Source of the DNA: Metabacillus sp. B2-18
GTDB taxonomy: Bacteria; Bacillota; Bacilli; Bacillales; Bacillaceae
Assembly: GCF_021117275.1 (NCBI RefSeq)
Contig: NZ_CP088245.1
Span: 2,269,501-2,333,500 of the forward strand
Length of the DNA stretch: 64,000 nt
Reading direction: 5' to 3'
A program made the position numbers and the translations under genes. Under the pieces are notes generated by a model. That model worked only from the letters and a program-made list of their open reading frames with translations. It did not search any database and was not told the DNA's origin. Positions 36,075-45,376 of the stretch are shown here, one piece after another (position 1 is the stretch's first letter; every line of letters starts with the position of its first letter).

Positions 36075-39000
36075 ATGAAGGCAAAAATAACTCATCAATT
36101 AATTAAGGATATGTGTGGCGTTACGTCCTTCAAGAGGGGTAATGCATTTTTTCTTGCAAATAAAGTGAAAATTGAGGATTATGACGAGCATACATGTCAG
36201 GCTATTGTCGAAGGAACAGAAAATTTCAATGTTACAATCTCAGAAATGGACAAGGGAGGCATTCAATCAACATGCTCTTGCCCAAAGCTAGCTTCATTCG
36301 ATAAAGACTGTCAGCATATCGCTGCGGTTTTATTATACCTTTACGATCAACAGAGAAACGGAAATTCATTACAAAAACCTGATGATACGATGACAAAAGA
36401 TTTATTTTCTCTTTTTAGCCATCAGCCGATCCGTTCAAGCAGTCATCAGCGACATTTTGAAAATAGACAGGTCATCGAAGCGGAATTTATATGTAAGCCT
36501 GTTACAGACGAAAATGGAGTAAACTTGCTCGGTATTGAAGTGAAATTAAACTCATTTTCAGTAGAAAATCTCTTTGGATTTTTAGAACATTTACAAGCAG
36601 GAAAATCAATTCAACTAGCAAATTCCTTTCTATTTGATGCAACTTATCATTGTTTTCAACAAGAAGATGATGAAGTTTTTCAACAAATGATTGGAGTTAT
36701 GTTAGATAAAAAAGCTGATAAAACAATCGTATCACAATCAAGTATGTTGCTTATTCCACCCACTTCATGGGAAAAAATGCTAACGTCGTTACTAGCAGCA
36801 CCTCAAGTCAAGTTATTGTATAAAGAGACGATGTTTAATAGGATAAATGTAACGAAAGAATCGCTTCCTTTACAATTCAACTTTGATAAAACTAGCGGTT
36901 ATGAGTTAGGTATTAAAGGTCTTGATAAGATTGTGATTTTTCATTCCTATCAAACCGTTTTATATAATGGTAAGTTCATTCAATTAGAAAATGACGATTT
37001 TAAGCGTTTATTCGAGCTAAATCAAATGTTGAAGAAAACACGAACTTCTTCCATACTGATTCAACACGAACAGGTTGGTTTTTTTCTAGAAAAAGTAGTA
37101 CCTGGTTTAAAAAGACTAGGGAAAGTGAATATAGCCGAAGCCATTAGCCGTCAATTAGTCAAAACCCCATTAATAGCCAAGCTTTATTTGGATCGAATTA
37201 AAAACCGTTTATTAGCAGGCCTTGAGTTTCACTATGAAAATATGATGATAAATCCTTTAGAAGGCCGGGAGCTTCCGAAAGAATCCATTCTTTTGAGAGA
37301 TATAGAGAAAGAAGAGGAAATCCTAGGTTTAATGGAAGAAAGCTCTTTCTCCAAAACTGATGGAGGCTATTATTTGCATAACGAAGAGCTAGAATATGAT
37401 TTTCTCTATTATCAAATGCCTAAGCTACAAAAGCTTTGTCAAACTTATGCAACAACAGCTGTTAGGATGCGGATTTTTAGAGAAAATGTAAAGCCGCAGA
37501 TTCGAATTAAAGTAAAAAAGGAACGAACAAACTGGCTTGAATTTAAGTTCGAAATGGACTTCATCGCTGAAAAAGAAATAAAAGAGGTTTTAGTAGCTCT
37601 AGAGGAAAAACGAAAGTACTACAGGTTACGTGATGGCTCATTACTTTCATTAGAAACGAAAGAGTTTGAGGAAATTCAACGTTTTCTTCATACTCCTCTC
37701 GTACAGGATAAAGATTTGTCTAATGGATTAGATCTACCTATTGAAAAAAGTCTTCAGCTTCTTGATGTTGTCGAGGGCAGCGAGTCTTTTTATGTAGAAG
37801 AGTCATTTAGACAGTTTCTTAATACAATCCGTCACCCTGGCAGTCTAGACTTTCCAATTCCAGATACCTTAGATTTTATTTTAAAAGATTATCAAAAGAT
37901 CGGTTTTAAATGGATGAAAACTCTTGCTACTTTCGGATTTGGTGGCATTTTAGCAGATGATATGGGGCTAGGCAAAACATTGCAAAGCATCACGTTTATT
38001 CTTTCAGAGCTTCAAACCATTCGTCAGGAAAAACGTCCGGTGCTAATTGTTTGTCCTTCCTCACTAACCTATAATTGGTTAAGCGAATTTATAAAATTCA
38101 CACCAAGTATTAAGACGCTTATTATGGATGGTGCAAAATCAGAACGTACTAAACGGCAAAATGAGGCATGTGATACAGATGTGATCATTACATCTTATCC
38201 ACTATTACGTAAGGATATTAAATGGTATGAAAAACAATCATTTCATTCGATCTTTTTCGATGAAGCTCAAGCCTTTAAAAATCCATTAACTCAAACTGCC
38301 CGGGCCGTTAAAAAGTTGCAGGCGAATCATCGGTTTGCATTAACAGGAACTCCCGTCGAAAATTCACTAGAAGAGCTGTGGTCGATTTTTCACGTTGTGT
38401 TTCCTGAATTATTTCTAGGGTTAAAAGAATATAGTCAGCTTTCGAAAGCAACAATTTCTCGGCGAATTCAGCCATTTCTGCTTAGAAGAATGAAAGAAGA
38501 CGTGTTATCGGAGTTTCCTGAAAAAGTAGAGTTAACGGATTCAGTTGATTTACTTCCTGAACAGAAGAAGCTCTACGCAGCCTATTTAGCGAAACTAAGA
38601 CATGATACACTTAAACATCTTGATAAAGAAACAATGAGGAAAAATCGAATTAGAATATTAGCTGGTTTAACTCGTTTACGCCAAATTTGCTGTCACCCTC
38701 GTTTATTTGTTGATGGCTATAAGGGGAGTTCAGCTAAGTTCGAGCAGCTTATGCAAATTATTGAGGAATCCAAACTTTCTGGTAGAAGGGTATTAATTTT
38801 TTCTCAATTCACTAGAATGCTTGATCTGATTGGTAAAGAACTAACAATAAGAGGATTACCATACTTTTACCTTGATGGACAAACTCCCTCTGAAGATAGA
38901 GTGGAGATCTGCAACCGTTATAATGACGGTGAACGAGATTATTTTCTTATTTCATTAAAAGCAGGAGGAACAGGCTTAAATTTAATGAGTGCTGACACTG

Positions 39001-39242
39001 TTATTTTGTATGATACATGGTGGAATCCAGCAGTTGAGGAGCAAGCTGCTGACCGTGCCCACCGAATCGGCCAAAAAAACTCCGTCCAAGTCATTAAGCT
39101 CATAGCAAAAGGAACAATCGAAGAAAAAATCAATGAACTACAAGACAAAAAACGCGACCTGGTTGAAGAAATCATTAAATCTGACGGTCAGAAGGGAACG
39201 ATGCTGACGGAGGAGGATATCAGGGAGATATTGATGTTGTGA
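36075..39242 (+). CDS. SWIM-domain SNF2-family helicase
   Basis: 1055 residues, behind AAGGAGC. An N-terminal SWIM zinc motif (CSC...CQH, about residues 67-82) is followed by a long poorly conserved middle and a SNF2 ATPase from about residue 600: GGILADDMGLGKTLQSITF (motif I), FFDEAQAFKNP (DEAQ, motif II), ALTGTPVENSLEELWSIF (III), ISLKAGGTGLNLMSAD (V) and ADRAHRIGQ (VI). Similar Bacillus proteins are YwqA/YqhH-like ATPases of unclear role in DNA or transcription-complex handling. Single gene with its own terminator. Confidence 0.9.
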   Translation: MKAKITHQLIKDMCGVTSFKRGNAFFLANKVKIEDYDEHTCQAIVEGTENFNVTISEMDKGGIQSTCSCPKLASFDKDCQHIAAVLLYLYDQQRNGNSLQKPDDTMTKDLFSLFSHQPIRSSSHQRHFENRQVIEAEFICKPVTDENGVNLLGIEVKLNSFSVENLFGFLEHLQAGKSIQLANSFLFDATYHCFQQEDDEVFQQMIGVMLDKKADKTIVSQSSMLLIPPTSWEKMLTSLLAAPQVKLLYKETMFNRINVTKESLPLQFNFDKTSGYELGIKGLDKIVIFHSYQTVLYNGKFIQLENDDFKRLFELNQMLKKTRTSSILIQHEQVGFFLEKVVPGLKRLGKVNIAEAISRQLVKTPLIAKLYLDRIKNRLLAGLEFHYENMMINPLEGRELPKESILLRDIEKEEEILGLMEESSFSKTDGGYYLHNEELEYDFLYYQMPKLQKLCQTYATTAVRMRIFRENVKPQIRIKVKKERTNWLEFKFEMDFIAEKEIKEVLVALEEKRKYYRLRDGSLLSLETKEFEEIQRFLHTPLVQDKDLSNGLDLPIEKSLQLLDVVEGSESFYVEESFRQFLNTIRHPGSLDFPIPDTLDFILKDYQKIGFKWMKTLATFGFGGILADDMGLGKTLQSITFILSELQTIRQEKRPVLIVCPSSLTYNWLSEFIKFTPSIKTLIMDGAKSERTKRQNEACDTDVIITSYPLLRKDIKWYEKQSFHSIFFDEAQAFKNPLTQTARAVKKLQANHRFALTGTPVENSLEELWSIFHVVFPELFLGLKEYSQLSKATISRRIQPFLLRRMKEDVLSEFPEKVELTDSVDLLPEQKKLYAAYLAKLRHDTLKHLDKETMRKNRIRILAGLTRLRQICCHPRLFVDGYKGSSAKFEQLMQIIEESKLSGRRVLIFSQFTRMLDLIGKELTIRGLPYFYLDGQTPSEDRVEICNRYNDGERDYFLISLKAGGTGLNLMSADTVILYDTWWNPAVEEQAADRAHRIGQKNSVQVIKLIAKGTIEEKINELQDKKRDLVEEIIKSDGQKGTMLTEEDIREILML

Positions 39243-39318
39243 GGGGGCTGTGTTTTTTGGTGCCTGTCACTACCCGATATTTGTCAAGATTTGTCGATGT
39301 GAAAAATCCGCACTGACC

Positions 39319-39353
39319 AAAAAAGGGCTGTCCATCTCAAGCGGCCTTTTTTT
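39319..39353 (+). terminator. Terminator after the SNF2 helicase gene
   Basis: Eight base pairs (AAAAAAGG with CCTTTTTT) plus an inner three-pair helix across a two-base bulge, ending in a T run. The bases before it (39256-39275) contain GGTGCCTGTCAC, a short sequence I associate with interspersed repeats in Bacillaceae; it is not repeated within this window. Confidence 0.65.
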
Positions 39354-39459
39354 GCTTGCTTAATATTCCTTAAATTGGTTTACTCTTTTCGTCCTTCTAT
39401 CAATTATACTAATATATAAGATTATGTTAGTAAGGAGGGTACGCTACAAAAGCATCATC

Positions 39460-40617
39460 ATGAAAAAACGTCTAAGAAAATTCTTTCTATCATTTGTAGT
39501 GTTCCTTCTATTATATTGTATAGCAATTATAGGAGCTGTTGAGTATTGGAGTCATACAGAAGCAGGGAAGGTACCTGTAAAAACAGCGGTTCTTCTTCAT
39601 GCGGTTGATCAAAGACTAGTCACATCAGATATGAAAGCACCTAAAATCTTCTCAAGCTCTGGAAGTCCAAGCTATACTCGTACAACAACATCCATCCCTA
39701 TGACAGATGGGGAGGAGATTCCGATAAGAATCTACCAACCTAAAAAAGAAGGACCTCATCCCATTATTATTTACTACCATGGCGGTGCTTTTTTAGAAGG
39801 GTACGGAAATATTAACACACACGATAATATTGTCCGTGCTCTCGCTGCGAAAACACAAAACGTTGTTATTTCAGTCGGATACAGATTAGCCCCAGCTCAT
39901 CCTTTCCCAACCGCCACGGAGGATAGTTATGAAGCATTACTATGGGCTGTTAAACACGCAAGCTCTTTTAACGGAGATCCTAGTAAAATTGCAGTTGCAG
40001 GTGACAGTGCTGGAGGAAATCTAGCAACTGTTGTGACGATGATGGCACGTGATCGAAATGGTCCATCTATTACCTCACAAGCCCTTTTTTATCCGTTAAC
40101 CACATTTCAAGATGTTACTTTTTCATCAAGAAGTTTATATGATAGCGGCTACTATTTAATTTCAAGGAGTGTAATGGAAAAGGCGCGGAAAAACTATACA
40201 CCAGAGGAAAAGATGTGGTCCAACCCATACACATCACCTCTTGATGCTCAAAATCTTCATGCTCTTCCTCCTGCGTTAATTATTACAGCCGAATTTGATC
40301 CGCTTAGAGATGAAGGAGAAGCGTACGGGAAAGTGTTAGCAGAAAGTGGAACACCAGTCAATGCTGTTAGGTATAATGGTGTGATGCATGGATTTGTTTC
40401 TTTTTACGAGGTTATGAATCGCGGGAAAGATGCGCTCAATGAAGCGTCAGCTTATTTAACGGAATCGTTTCAGCAGCAACCTGAGTATCAAGCGTACCAG
40501 CTAGATATCTATGACAACCAACCAGCATTAGAAAGCTTACAGGACAGAGGAGAGGCCTATGCAATCGGAGGATATTTACTCGGAAAACAGGCTATTTCCA
40601 AGATTTCTTCCTGGTAA
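39460..40617 (+). CDS. Membrane-anchored alpha/beta hydrolase, HSL-type esterase
   Basis: 385 residues from ATG 39460. A basic start and one hydrophobic segment (about 7-28) would anchor it or act as a signal. The esterase domain has the oxyanion motif YYHGGAFLEGY, the nucleophile elbow GDSAGGNLAT, the Asp in AEFDPLRDEGEAYG and the His in VMHGFVSFYEV, a full catalytic set of the hormone-sensitive-lipase group. The start is uncertain: AAGGAGG lies 20 bases upstream of 39460, and the earlier ATG at 39424 precedes that site. Substrate unknown. Confidence 0.83.
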   Translation: MKKRLRKFFLSFVVFLLLYCIAIIGAVEYWSHTEAGKVPVKTAVLLHAVDQRLVTSDMKAPKIFSSSGSPSYTRTTTSIPMTDGEEIPIRIYQPKKEGPHPIIIYYHGGAFLEGYGNINTHDNIVRALAAKTQNVVISVGYRLAPAHPFPTATEDSYEALLWAVKHASSFNGDPSKIAVAGDSAGGNLATVVTMMARDRNGPSITSQALFYPLTTFQDVTFSSRSLYDSGYYLISRSVMEKARKNYTPEEKMWSNPYTSPLDAQNLHALPPALIITAEFDPLRDEGEAYGKVLAESGTPVNAVRYNGVMHGFVSFYEVMNRGKDALNEASAYLTESFQQQPEYQAYQLDIYDNQPALESLQDRGEAYAIGGYLLGKQAISKISSW

Positions 40618-40620
40618 GAA

Positions 40621-40654
40621 AAAATGACACACCGTTAAAAGTGTGTCATTTTTA
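40621..40654. terminator. Bidirectional terminator between esterase and Dabb genes
   Basis: A perfect 10-bp stem (AATGACACAC with GTGTGTCATT, 40623-40632 / 40641-40650) is flanked by A and T runs between two convergent stop codons. Confidence 0.88.
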
Positions 40655-40948
40655 TTAGATTTCAAAATCAACGACAATAAGTTCAGTTAAACCAATCTCC
40701 TTTAGAAACGCAACAGCTTCCTGATGCTTTTCATGTGGTCCATATTGTTCAAGAGCTTGCTTATCCTCAAAACGTACAGTTAAACCTAATTCAAACCCCT
40801 GACTTCTGTCTGAAAAATTTATCCCAGCTTGAATATCAACAATCCCGCTAATCTCATTCTTAAGCGATGTTAATTTTTGAATCGCTTCATTTTGTTGTTC
40901 AACTGTTGTTGAATCATTAAATTTGAAGATAACGATATGTTCTACCAT
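40655..40948 (-). CDS. Dabb (stress-responsive A/B barrel) domain protein
   Basis: 97 residues from ATG 40948 with GGAGG upstream on the minus strand; a hydrophobic N-terminal extension of the frame is judged non-coding. The start VEHIVIFKFND and the core LGLTVRFEDKQALEQYGPHEKHQEA match the small dimeric Dabb fold. Function unknown in Bacillus. Confidence 0.8.
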   Translation of the reverse strand: MVEHIVIFKFNDSTTVEQQNEAIQKLTSLKNEISGIVDIQAGINFSDRSQGFELGLTVRFEDKQALEQYGPHEKHQEAVAFLKEIGLTELIVVDFEI

Positions 40949-41140
40949 GATAACTCCTCCAAGAACTATTCTTTTTTCGTACGAATATATTATTGCACAA
41001 TTTGAAAGATATGGACAAATAATATACAAGAGAAGAAAGAACATTTCATTATATTTATAAAGGAATAATTGGAAAAACATAGAAATGAATATATAGTAAC
41101 ATATTAAACTAGTCAAAGCGAAAGACTGGAGGGTGATACG

Positions 41141-43180
41141 ATGTATACGTTATCACTTAGGGTTCAAAAAAAGAATGGATTACATATCCGCCTTGCTGCT
41201 ACATTTATTATTACTCTACAATCACTTTTAAAGGATAAAGAAGCAATTAAAAACAGCTATGTGATTTATAAGGATAAAAAAGTTCAAGCGAACAATCTAC
41301 TTTCCTTAGTTTCTTTAAAAATTGAGCAAGGTGAAGAGTTTTCGTTGACATTTCCCAATGAAATACCATCACATGTAGCAAAACAAATCGTTGAGCTGTT
41401 TGAGGAAAAGGATGTTGAGAATATAAAAGAAATTGAAGCTGATCTTATCATGATGGAAAACTCTTATATTCTTCAAGAAGCCTTCACAAAGCTTCCAAAT
41501 GGGGTGGTTGTAGTTGATCGTGACAATGTGATTACATATGTAAATGATGCTGCTGTAAAACTACTCGAAAAAACTCCAAATGAGCTCTATAACCATAAGG
41601 CTAATGTTGTTATTCCTCAATCAAGATTACATGCCATCATGAAAACTGGTCAACCAGAATTCGCACAAAAGCAAAAAATAAATCATTATACGATACTGAC
41701 CAATCGATCTCCTCTAATTTTTCAGGATAAAGTCATTGGTGCTGTGGCCGTTTTTCAGGATATTTCGAACTTAGAAAAAATAACAAAAGAACTAAATGAA
41801 GTTCAGGAGTTACAGCAAAGACTAGATCTTGTCTTACAATCCGTTTCAGATTTAATTGCCCTAACAAATGAAAAAGGGGAATTTATCTTTATTAACGATG
41901 AAATGCATTCAATGCTGATCAAGAATAAAAAAATGAAAAAAATTCAATCGATTATCGGTGACAACCTTTGGAAGTCACATCAAAAATGCCCTGAACCTTT
42001 TATGAAAATTATCCAAGTGAATCAACAATTAACATATATTACAAAAATAAACCCAATTATATTTGATGAAATCTTTCGCGGTACAGTTGTTACATTAAGC
42101 CCATTGGATGAAATAAAGATTCTCTTACAAAAACTAGAGCTAATGGAGGAAAGAACGAAGTATTTAGAGAGAGAATTATCTAAACATCAAAAACTGAATT
42201 CTGCATTTAATAAAATCATTGGAAATAGTGAGGTTCTACTAGAATCCTTATCTATGGCTAATAAGGTTTCAAAAACAGATTCAACTGTGCTGATAACAGG
42301 TGAAAGCGGTACAGGAAAAGAACTTGTTGCAAGAGCCATCCATGAAACAAGTGATCGTAGTGAGCGATCATATATCCGGGTCAATTGCTCTGCCATTTCA
42401 CCGAATTTAATAGAAAGTGAGCTTTTTGGCCATGAAAAAGGTGCTTTTACAGGTGCTTACAAGGTACATCGAGGAAAATTTGAACTAGCTGATAACGGAA
42501 CTATTTTTCTCGATGAAATAGGTGACTTAAACTTGGATTTACAAGTAAAGCTGTTAAGAGTTCTGCAAGAAAAGGAAGTCGACCGTGTAGGTGGCTTTGA
42601 GCCGGTTACAATCAATGTTAGGGTTATTGCCGCTACGAACAGAGACCTAGCGAAAATGATAGAAGAAGGGAAATTCCGTGAAGATTTATATTATCGATTA
42701 AATGTTATTCCCATTCATTTACCACCGCTACGATCAAGAAAAGAGGACATCCCTCTCTTAATTGAGCATTTTCGTGAACATTTTAATCAACACTTGGGAA
42801 AAAATATCAACGGATTTGAACATGGTTTAATTGAGATATTATCGAACTATCATTGGCCAGGAAACATTCGCGAACTCGAAAACATCATTGAAAGGCTTTT
42901 TAATCTAACAGATGATTATTCCTTGAAAATTAGAGATTTGCCTCATTATATTTATAAAGAAGAGAGATCTTCAGCTTCTCAAAAACTAGACCTTTTACCA
43001 GTAAGTAACATTCTTACTCTCGAGGAATATGAAAGGCAAATATTCACTCATGCATGTCAATATTACCCTAGCTATAATCAGCTTTCTCATGCATTAGGAA
43101 TTACACACAAAACAGCAGCAAAAAAAATAAGGAAATATGGTTTAGAGCACTTACTTGGTAAAAAATATCAAAATACTTGA
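41141..43180 (+). CDS. Sigma-54 activator with HPr-like, PAS, PAS, AAA+ and Fis-type domains
   Basis: 679 residues, behind GGAGGGTG. Residues 1-85 align by eye with HPr: NGLHIR places His at residue 15, the HPr phosphorylation site, while the Ser46 region reads KVQANNLLSL with Asn instead of Ser. Two PAS-like regions follow (about 112-215 and 228-330). The AAA+ sigma-54 domain (about 355-590) has Walker A GESGTGKE, the GAFTGA loop and Walker B TIFLDEIGDL. A Fis-type helix-turn-helix ends the protein (NQLSHALGITHKTAAKKI). It lies before a -24/-12 promoter and the dha genes, so it is probably the activator of that operon, responsive to PTS phosphorylation (inference). The role resembles E. coli DhaR, but the HPr-like domain is different. 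Confidence 0.88.
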   Translation: MYTLSLRVQKKNGLHIRLAATFIITLQSLLKDKEAIKNSYVIYKDKKVQANNLLSLVSLKIEQGEEFSLTFPNEIPSHVAKQIVELFEEKDVENIKEIEADLIMMENSYILQEAFTKLPNGVVVVDRDNVITYVNDAAVKLLEKTPNELYNHKANVVIPQSRLHAIMKTGQPEFAQKQKINHYTILTNRSPLIFQDKVIGAVAVFQDISNLEKITKELNEVQELQQRLDLVLQSVSDLIALTNEKGEFIFINDEMHSMLIKNKKMKKIQSIIGDNLWKSHQKCPEPFMKIIQVNQQLTYITKINPIIFDEIFRGTVVTLSPLDEIKILLQKLELMEERTKYLERELSKHQKLNSAFNKIIGNSEVLLESLSMANKVSKTDSTVLITGESGTGKELVARAIHETSDRSERSYIRVNCSAISPNLIESELFGHEKGAFTGAYKVHRGKFELADNGTIFLDEIGDLNLDLQVKLLRVLQEKEVDRVGGFEPVTINVRVIAATNRDLAKMIEEGKFREDLYYRLNVIPIHLPPLRSRKEDIPLLIEHFREHFNQHLGKNINGFEHGLIEILSNYHWPGNIRELENIIERLFNLTDDYSLKIRDLPHYIYKEERSSASQKLDLLPVSNILTLEEYERQIFTHACQYYPSYNQLSHALGITHKTAAKKIRKYGLEHLLGKKYQNT

Positions 43181-43212
43181 TACTTTTTACCAATTTCCCC
43201 CTATAAACATTT

Positions 43213-43239
43213 TAAAACGCTTATTTGTAAGCGTTTTAT
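43213..43239. promoter_or_regulatory. Inverted repeat upstream of the sigma-54 promoter (terminator, activator or cre site)
   Basis: AAAACGCTTA-TTTG-TAAGCGTTTT is a perfect 10-bp inverted repeat followed by T-rich sequence. It could end the regulator transcript. The right part (43226-43239) also matches the cre consensus with one mismatch, and the position about 10 bases before the -24 box could suit an operator. The sequence alone cannot separate these. Confidence 0.6.
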
Positions 43240-43242
43240 TTA

Positions 43243-43259
43243 TTGGCATGGAACTTGCA
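43243..43259 (+). promoter_or_regulatory. Sigma-54 (-24/-12) promoter of the dha operon
   Basis: TTGGCATGGAACTTGCA matches the sigma-54 consensus (TGGCACN5TTGC-type) with the GG and GC dinucleotides correctly spaced. It lies 38 bases upstream of the dhaK start and directly downstream of a sigma-54 activator gene. Confidence 0.88.
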
Positions 43260-43296
43260 ATTAGGTTAACTGAGAATCAATAAAGGAGGAATACAC

Positions 43297-44292
43297 GTGA
43301 AAAAATTAATTAATGATGCCAATACAGTTGTTCAAGAAATGCTGGAGGGGATGGTTGCTGCACATCCTAATAAACTTAAGTTAATACAGGATACTACAGT
43401 CCTTGTAAGAGCAGACGCTCCTGTTGAAGGAAAAGTAGGCTTAGTAAGCGGAGGTGGAAGTGGACATGAACCTTCACATGCAGGTTACGTAGGAGTTGGA
43501 ATGCTTGATGCTGCAGTTTCTGGTGAAGTATTTACTTCTCCAACACCTGATCAAGTTTTTGAAGCGATTAAAGCTGTTGATAGCGGTTCTGGAGTGTTAT
43601 TGATTATTAAAAACTATACAGGTGATGTAATGAACTTTGAAATGGCTGCTGAATTAGCAGAGGCAGAGGGAATAAACGTTGCAAAAGTTGTAGTGAATGA
43701 TGATGTTGCTGTTGAAAACAGTACATATACAACAGGGAGACGTGGTATTGCTGGTACTGTTCTTGTTCATAAGATCGCAGGTGCTGCCGCAGAGAGAGGT
43801 GCAACGCTAGAAGAGGTAGAGGCTATTGCAAATAAAGTGATTCATAACGTTCGATCAATGGGTATGGCCTTAACGCCCTGCACCATCCCGGCTGTTGGTA
43901 AGCCAGGCTTCTCTCTTTTAGAAAATGAAATTGAAATTGGGATGGGAATCCATGGTGAACCAGGTATTGAAAAAACCTCTATTCAAACAGCAAATACAAT
44001 TGCTGAAACTCTTCTAACAAAAGTTCTGGATGATTTAGACATAAAACAAAATGATAAAGTAGCTGTTCTCATTAATGGTCTTGGTGCAACACCTTTGATG
44101 GAGCTTTATATTGTTAACAAAAAGGTAGCAAGTATCCTAGACGAACAACATGTGGAGATTTATGACACTTTTGTTGGCGAATTTATGACAGCATTAGAAA
44201 TGGCTGGTTGTTCCATATCTGTTCTTAAACTTGATCAACAATTAATGGAGTTACTTGATACTCATGCAGATACATTGGCTTTTAAACGCTAA
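43297..44292 (+). CDS. dhaK: DhaK, dihydroxyacetone kinase substrate-binding subunit
   Basis: 331 residues from GTG 43297 behind [26 protein letters not shown] near residue 50 and GMGIHGEPG with His219, the residue that binds dihydroxyacetone covalently, are diagnostic. It works with DhaL and DhaM to phosphorylate dihydroxyacetone using phosphoenolpyruvate through the PTS. First gene of the sigma-54-driven operon. Confidence 0.95.
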   Translation: MKKLINDANTVVQEMLEGMVAAHPNKLKLIQDTTVLVRADAPVEGKVGLVSGGGSGHEPSHAGYVGVGMLDAAVSGEVFTSPTPDQVFEAIKAVDSGSGVLLIIKNYTGDVMNFEMAAELAEAEGINVAKVVVNDDVAVENSTYTTGRRGIAGTVLVHKIAGAAAERGATLEEVEAIANKVIHNVRSMGMALTPCTIPAVGKPGFSLLENEIEIGMGIHGEPGIEKTSIQTANTIAETLLTKVLDDLDIKQNDKVAVLINGLGATPLMELYIVNKKVASILDEQHVEIYDTFVGEFMTALEMAGCSISVLKLDQQLMELLDTHADTLAFKR

Positions 44293-44329
44293 GTATAGGT
44301 AATGATTAACTGAGAAAGGACGTAATAAC

Positions 44330-44962
44330 ATGGAATTCGATGTACCAAAAGCAAAGCACTGGATTAAAATTTTAAACTCAAAAATACAAGATCAAAAACA
44401 CGATTTAACTGATTTAGATTTAGCAATCGGTGACGGTGATCATGGGGTAAATATGGCAAGAGGCTTTCAAGAGGTTATGAATAAAATCGAAAATAAGGAA
44501 TACCCGGACCTTTCTACTTTATTTAAAGAGATTGGGATGACAATTATCTCGAAAGTTGGTGGTGCTTCTGGTCCTCTTTATGGAACAGCTTTTATAAAAG
44601 CCTCTCCTATTTTTCAAAATAAGGAGTCTATTACTATATCTGAATTAGCCCAAGCATTTAATGCTTCCTTGGAAGGACTAAAACTCAGAGGTCGTGCTCA
44701 AATAGGAGATAAAACAATGATTGACGTCTGGGAGCCTGTCGTTACATTTATGATCGAACAAGGAGATAGCTTACGCCCAAATGAACTTGCTCAGCTTGCA
44801 GAAAAAACGAAGGAAGGAACGATAAACTTAGAAGCAAAAAAAGGTCGTGCTGCTTATCTTGGTAAACGATCTATTGGACATATTGATCCAGGTGCTGCGT
44901 CCTCCTGCTATCTATTTGAAGCATTAGCGAACGTATTAGAAGGAGAAGATTGTGATGAGTAA
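44330..44962 (+). CDS. dhaL: DhaL, ADP-binding subunit of dihydroxyacetone kinase
   Basis: 210 residues. The metal- and nucleotide-binding motif LAIGDGDHGVNMARGF (about 30-45) and KVGGASGPLYGTAFI are typical. DhaL holds ADP as a cofactor that is re-phosphorylated by DhaM and passes the phosphate to dihydroxyacetone on DhaK. It overlaps dhaM by 8 bases. Confidence 0.94.
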   Translation: MEFDVPKAKHWIKILNSKIQDQKHDLTDLDLAIGDGDHGVNMARGFQEVMNKIENKEYPDLSTLFKEIGMTIISKVGGASGPLYGTAFIKASPIFQNKESITISELAQAFNASLEGLKLRGRAQIGDKTMIDVWEPVVTFMIEQGDSLRPNELAQLAEKTKEGTINLEAKKGRAAYLGKRSIGHIDPGAASSCYLFEALANVLEGEDCDE

Positions 44963-45350
44963 AGTAAGTTTATTATTAATCTCGCATAGTTATCATCTCG
45001 TTACTGGATTAAGAGAATTGCTGCAGCAAGTTCAACCAGACGTTTCTATTGCAATTTCTGGGGGAGCTGATGGAGGAATTGGAACAAATGCGTTTGATAT
45101 TAAGGAAGCAATAGAGTCTATCTATACTGAAAAAGGAATTGTGATTCTCTTTGATTTAGGAAGTGCTTTAATAAACGCAGAACTAGCGTTAGAGTTGCTC
45201 GATAAAAATCAATCTAAGATTCGGCTAGCTGACGCACCGCTCGTTGAAGGAGGATTCGCAGCAGTTGTAGAGGCCGGTATTGGAGGCTCTCTTCAGGAGG
45301 TGCTTGAAGCAGCAGAGGGGGCAAAACAATTGCAAAAAATCACAAGATAA
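44955..45350 (+). CDS. dhaM: DhaM, EIIA-mannose-type phosphotransferase subunit (short form)
   Basis: 131 residues from ATG 44955 (AAGGAGAAG upstream). Only the EIIA(Man)-like domain is present: LLISHSYHLVTGLREL with the likely phospho-His11, and AISGGADGGIGTNAFDI. E. coli DhaM also carries HPr and EI-like domains; here the HPr part is a separate gene just downstream. It transfers phosphate from HPr to DhaL-ADP. Confidence 0.9.
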   Translation: MSKVSLLLISHSYHLVTGLRELLQQVQPDVSIAISGGADGGIGTNAFDIKEAIESIYTEKGIVILFDLGSALINAELALELLDKNQSKIRLADAPLVEGGFAAVVEAGIGGSLQEVLEAAEGAKQLQKITR

Positions 45351-45376
45351 GAAAGGGTCAGGAGTGAGCGCAAGAT

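Noticed and set aside
39256..39275. GGTGCCTGTCAC as an interspersed repeat
   Set aside because: Only one copy was seen in the window, so repeat status cannot be supported here; noted under the adjacent terminator.
40949..41116. N-terminal extension of the Dabb protein
   Set aside because: The extension is AT-rich and hydrophobic, while the ATG at 40948 has a clear GGAGG and matches the family start.
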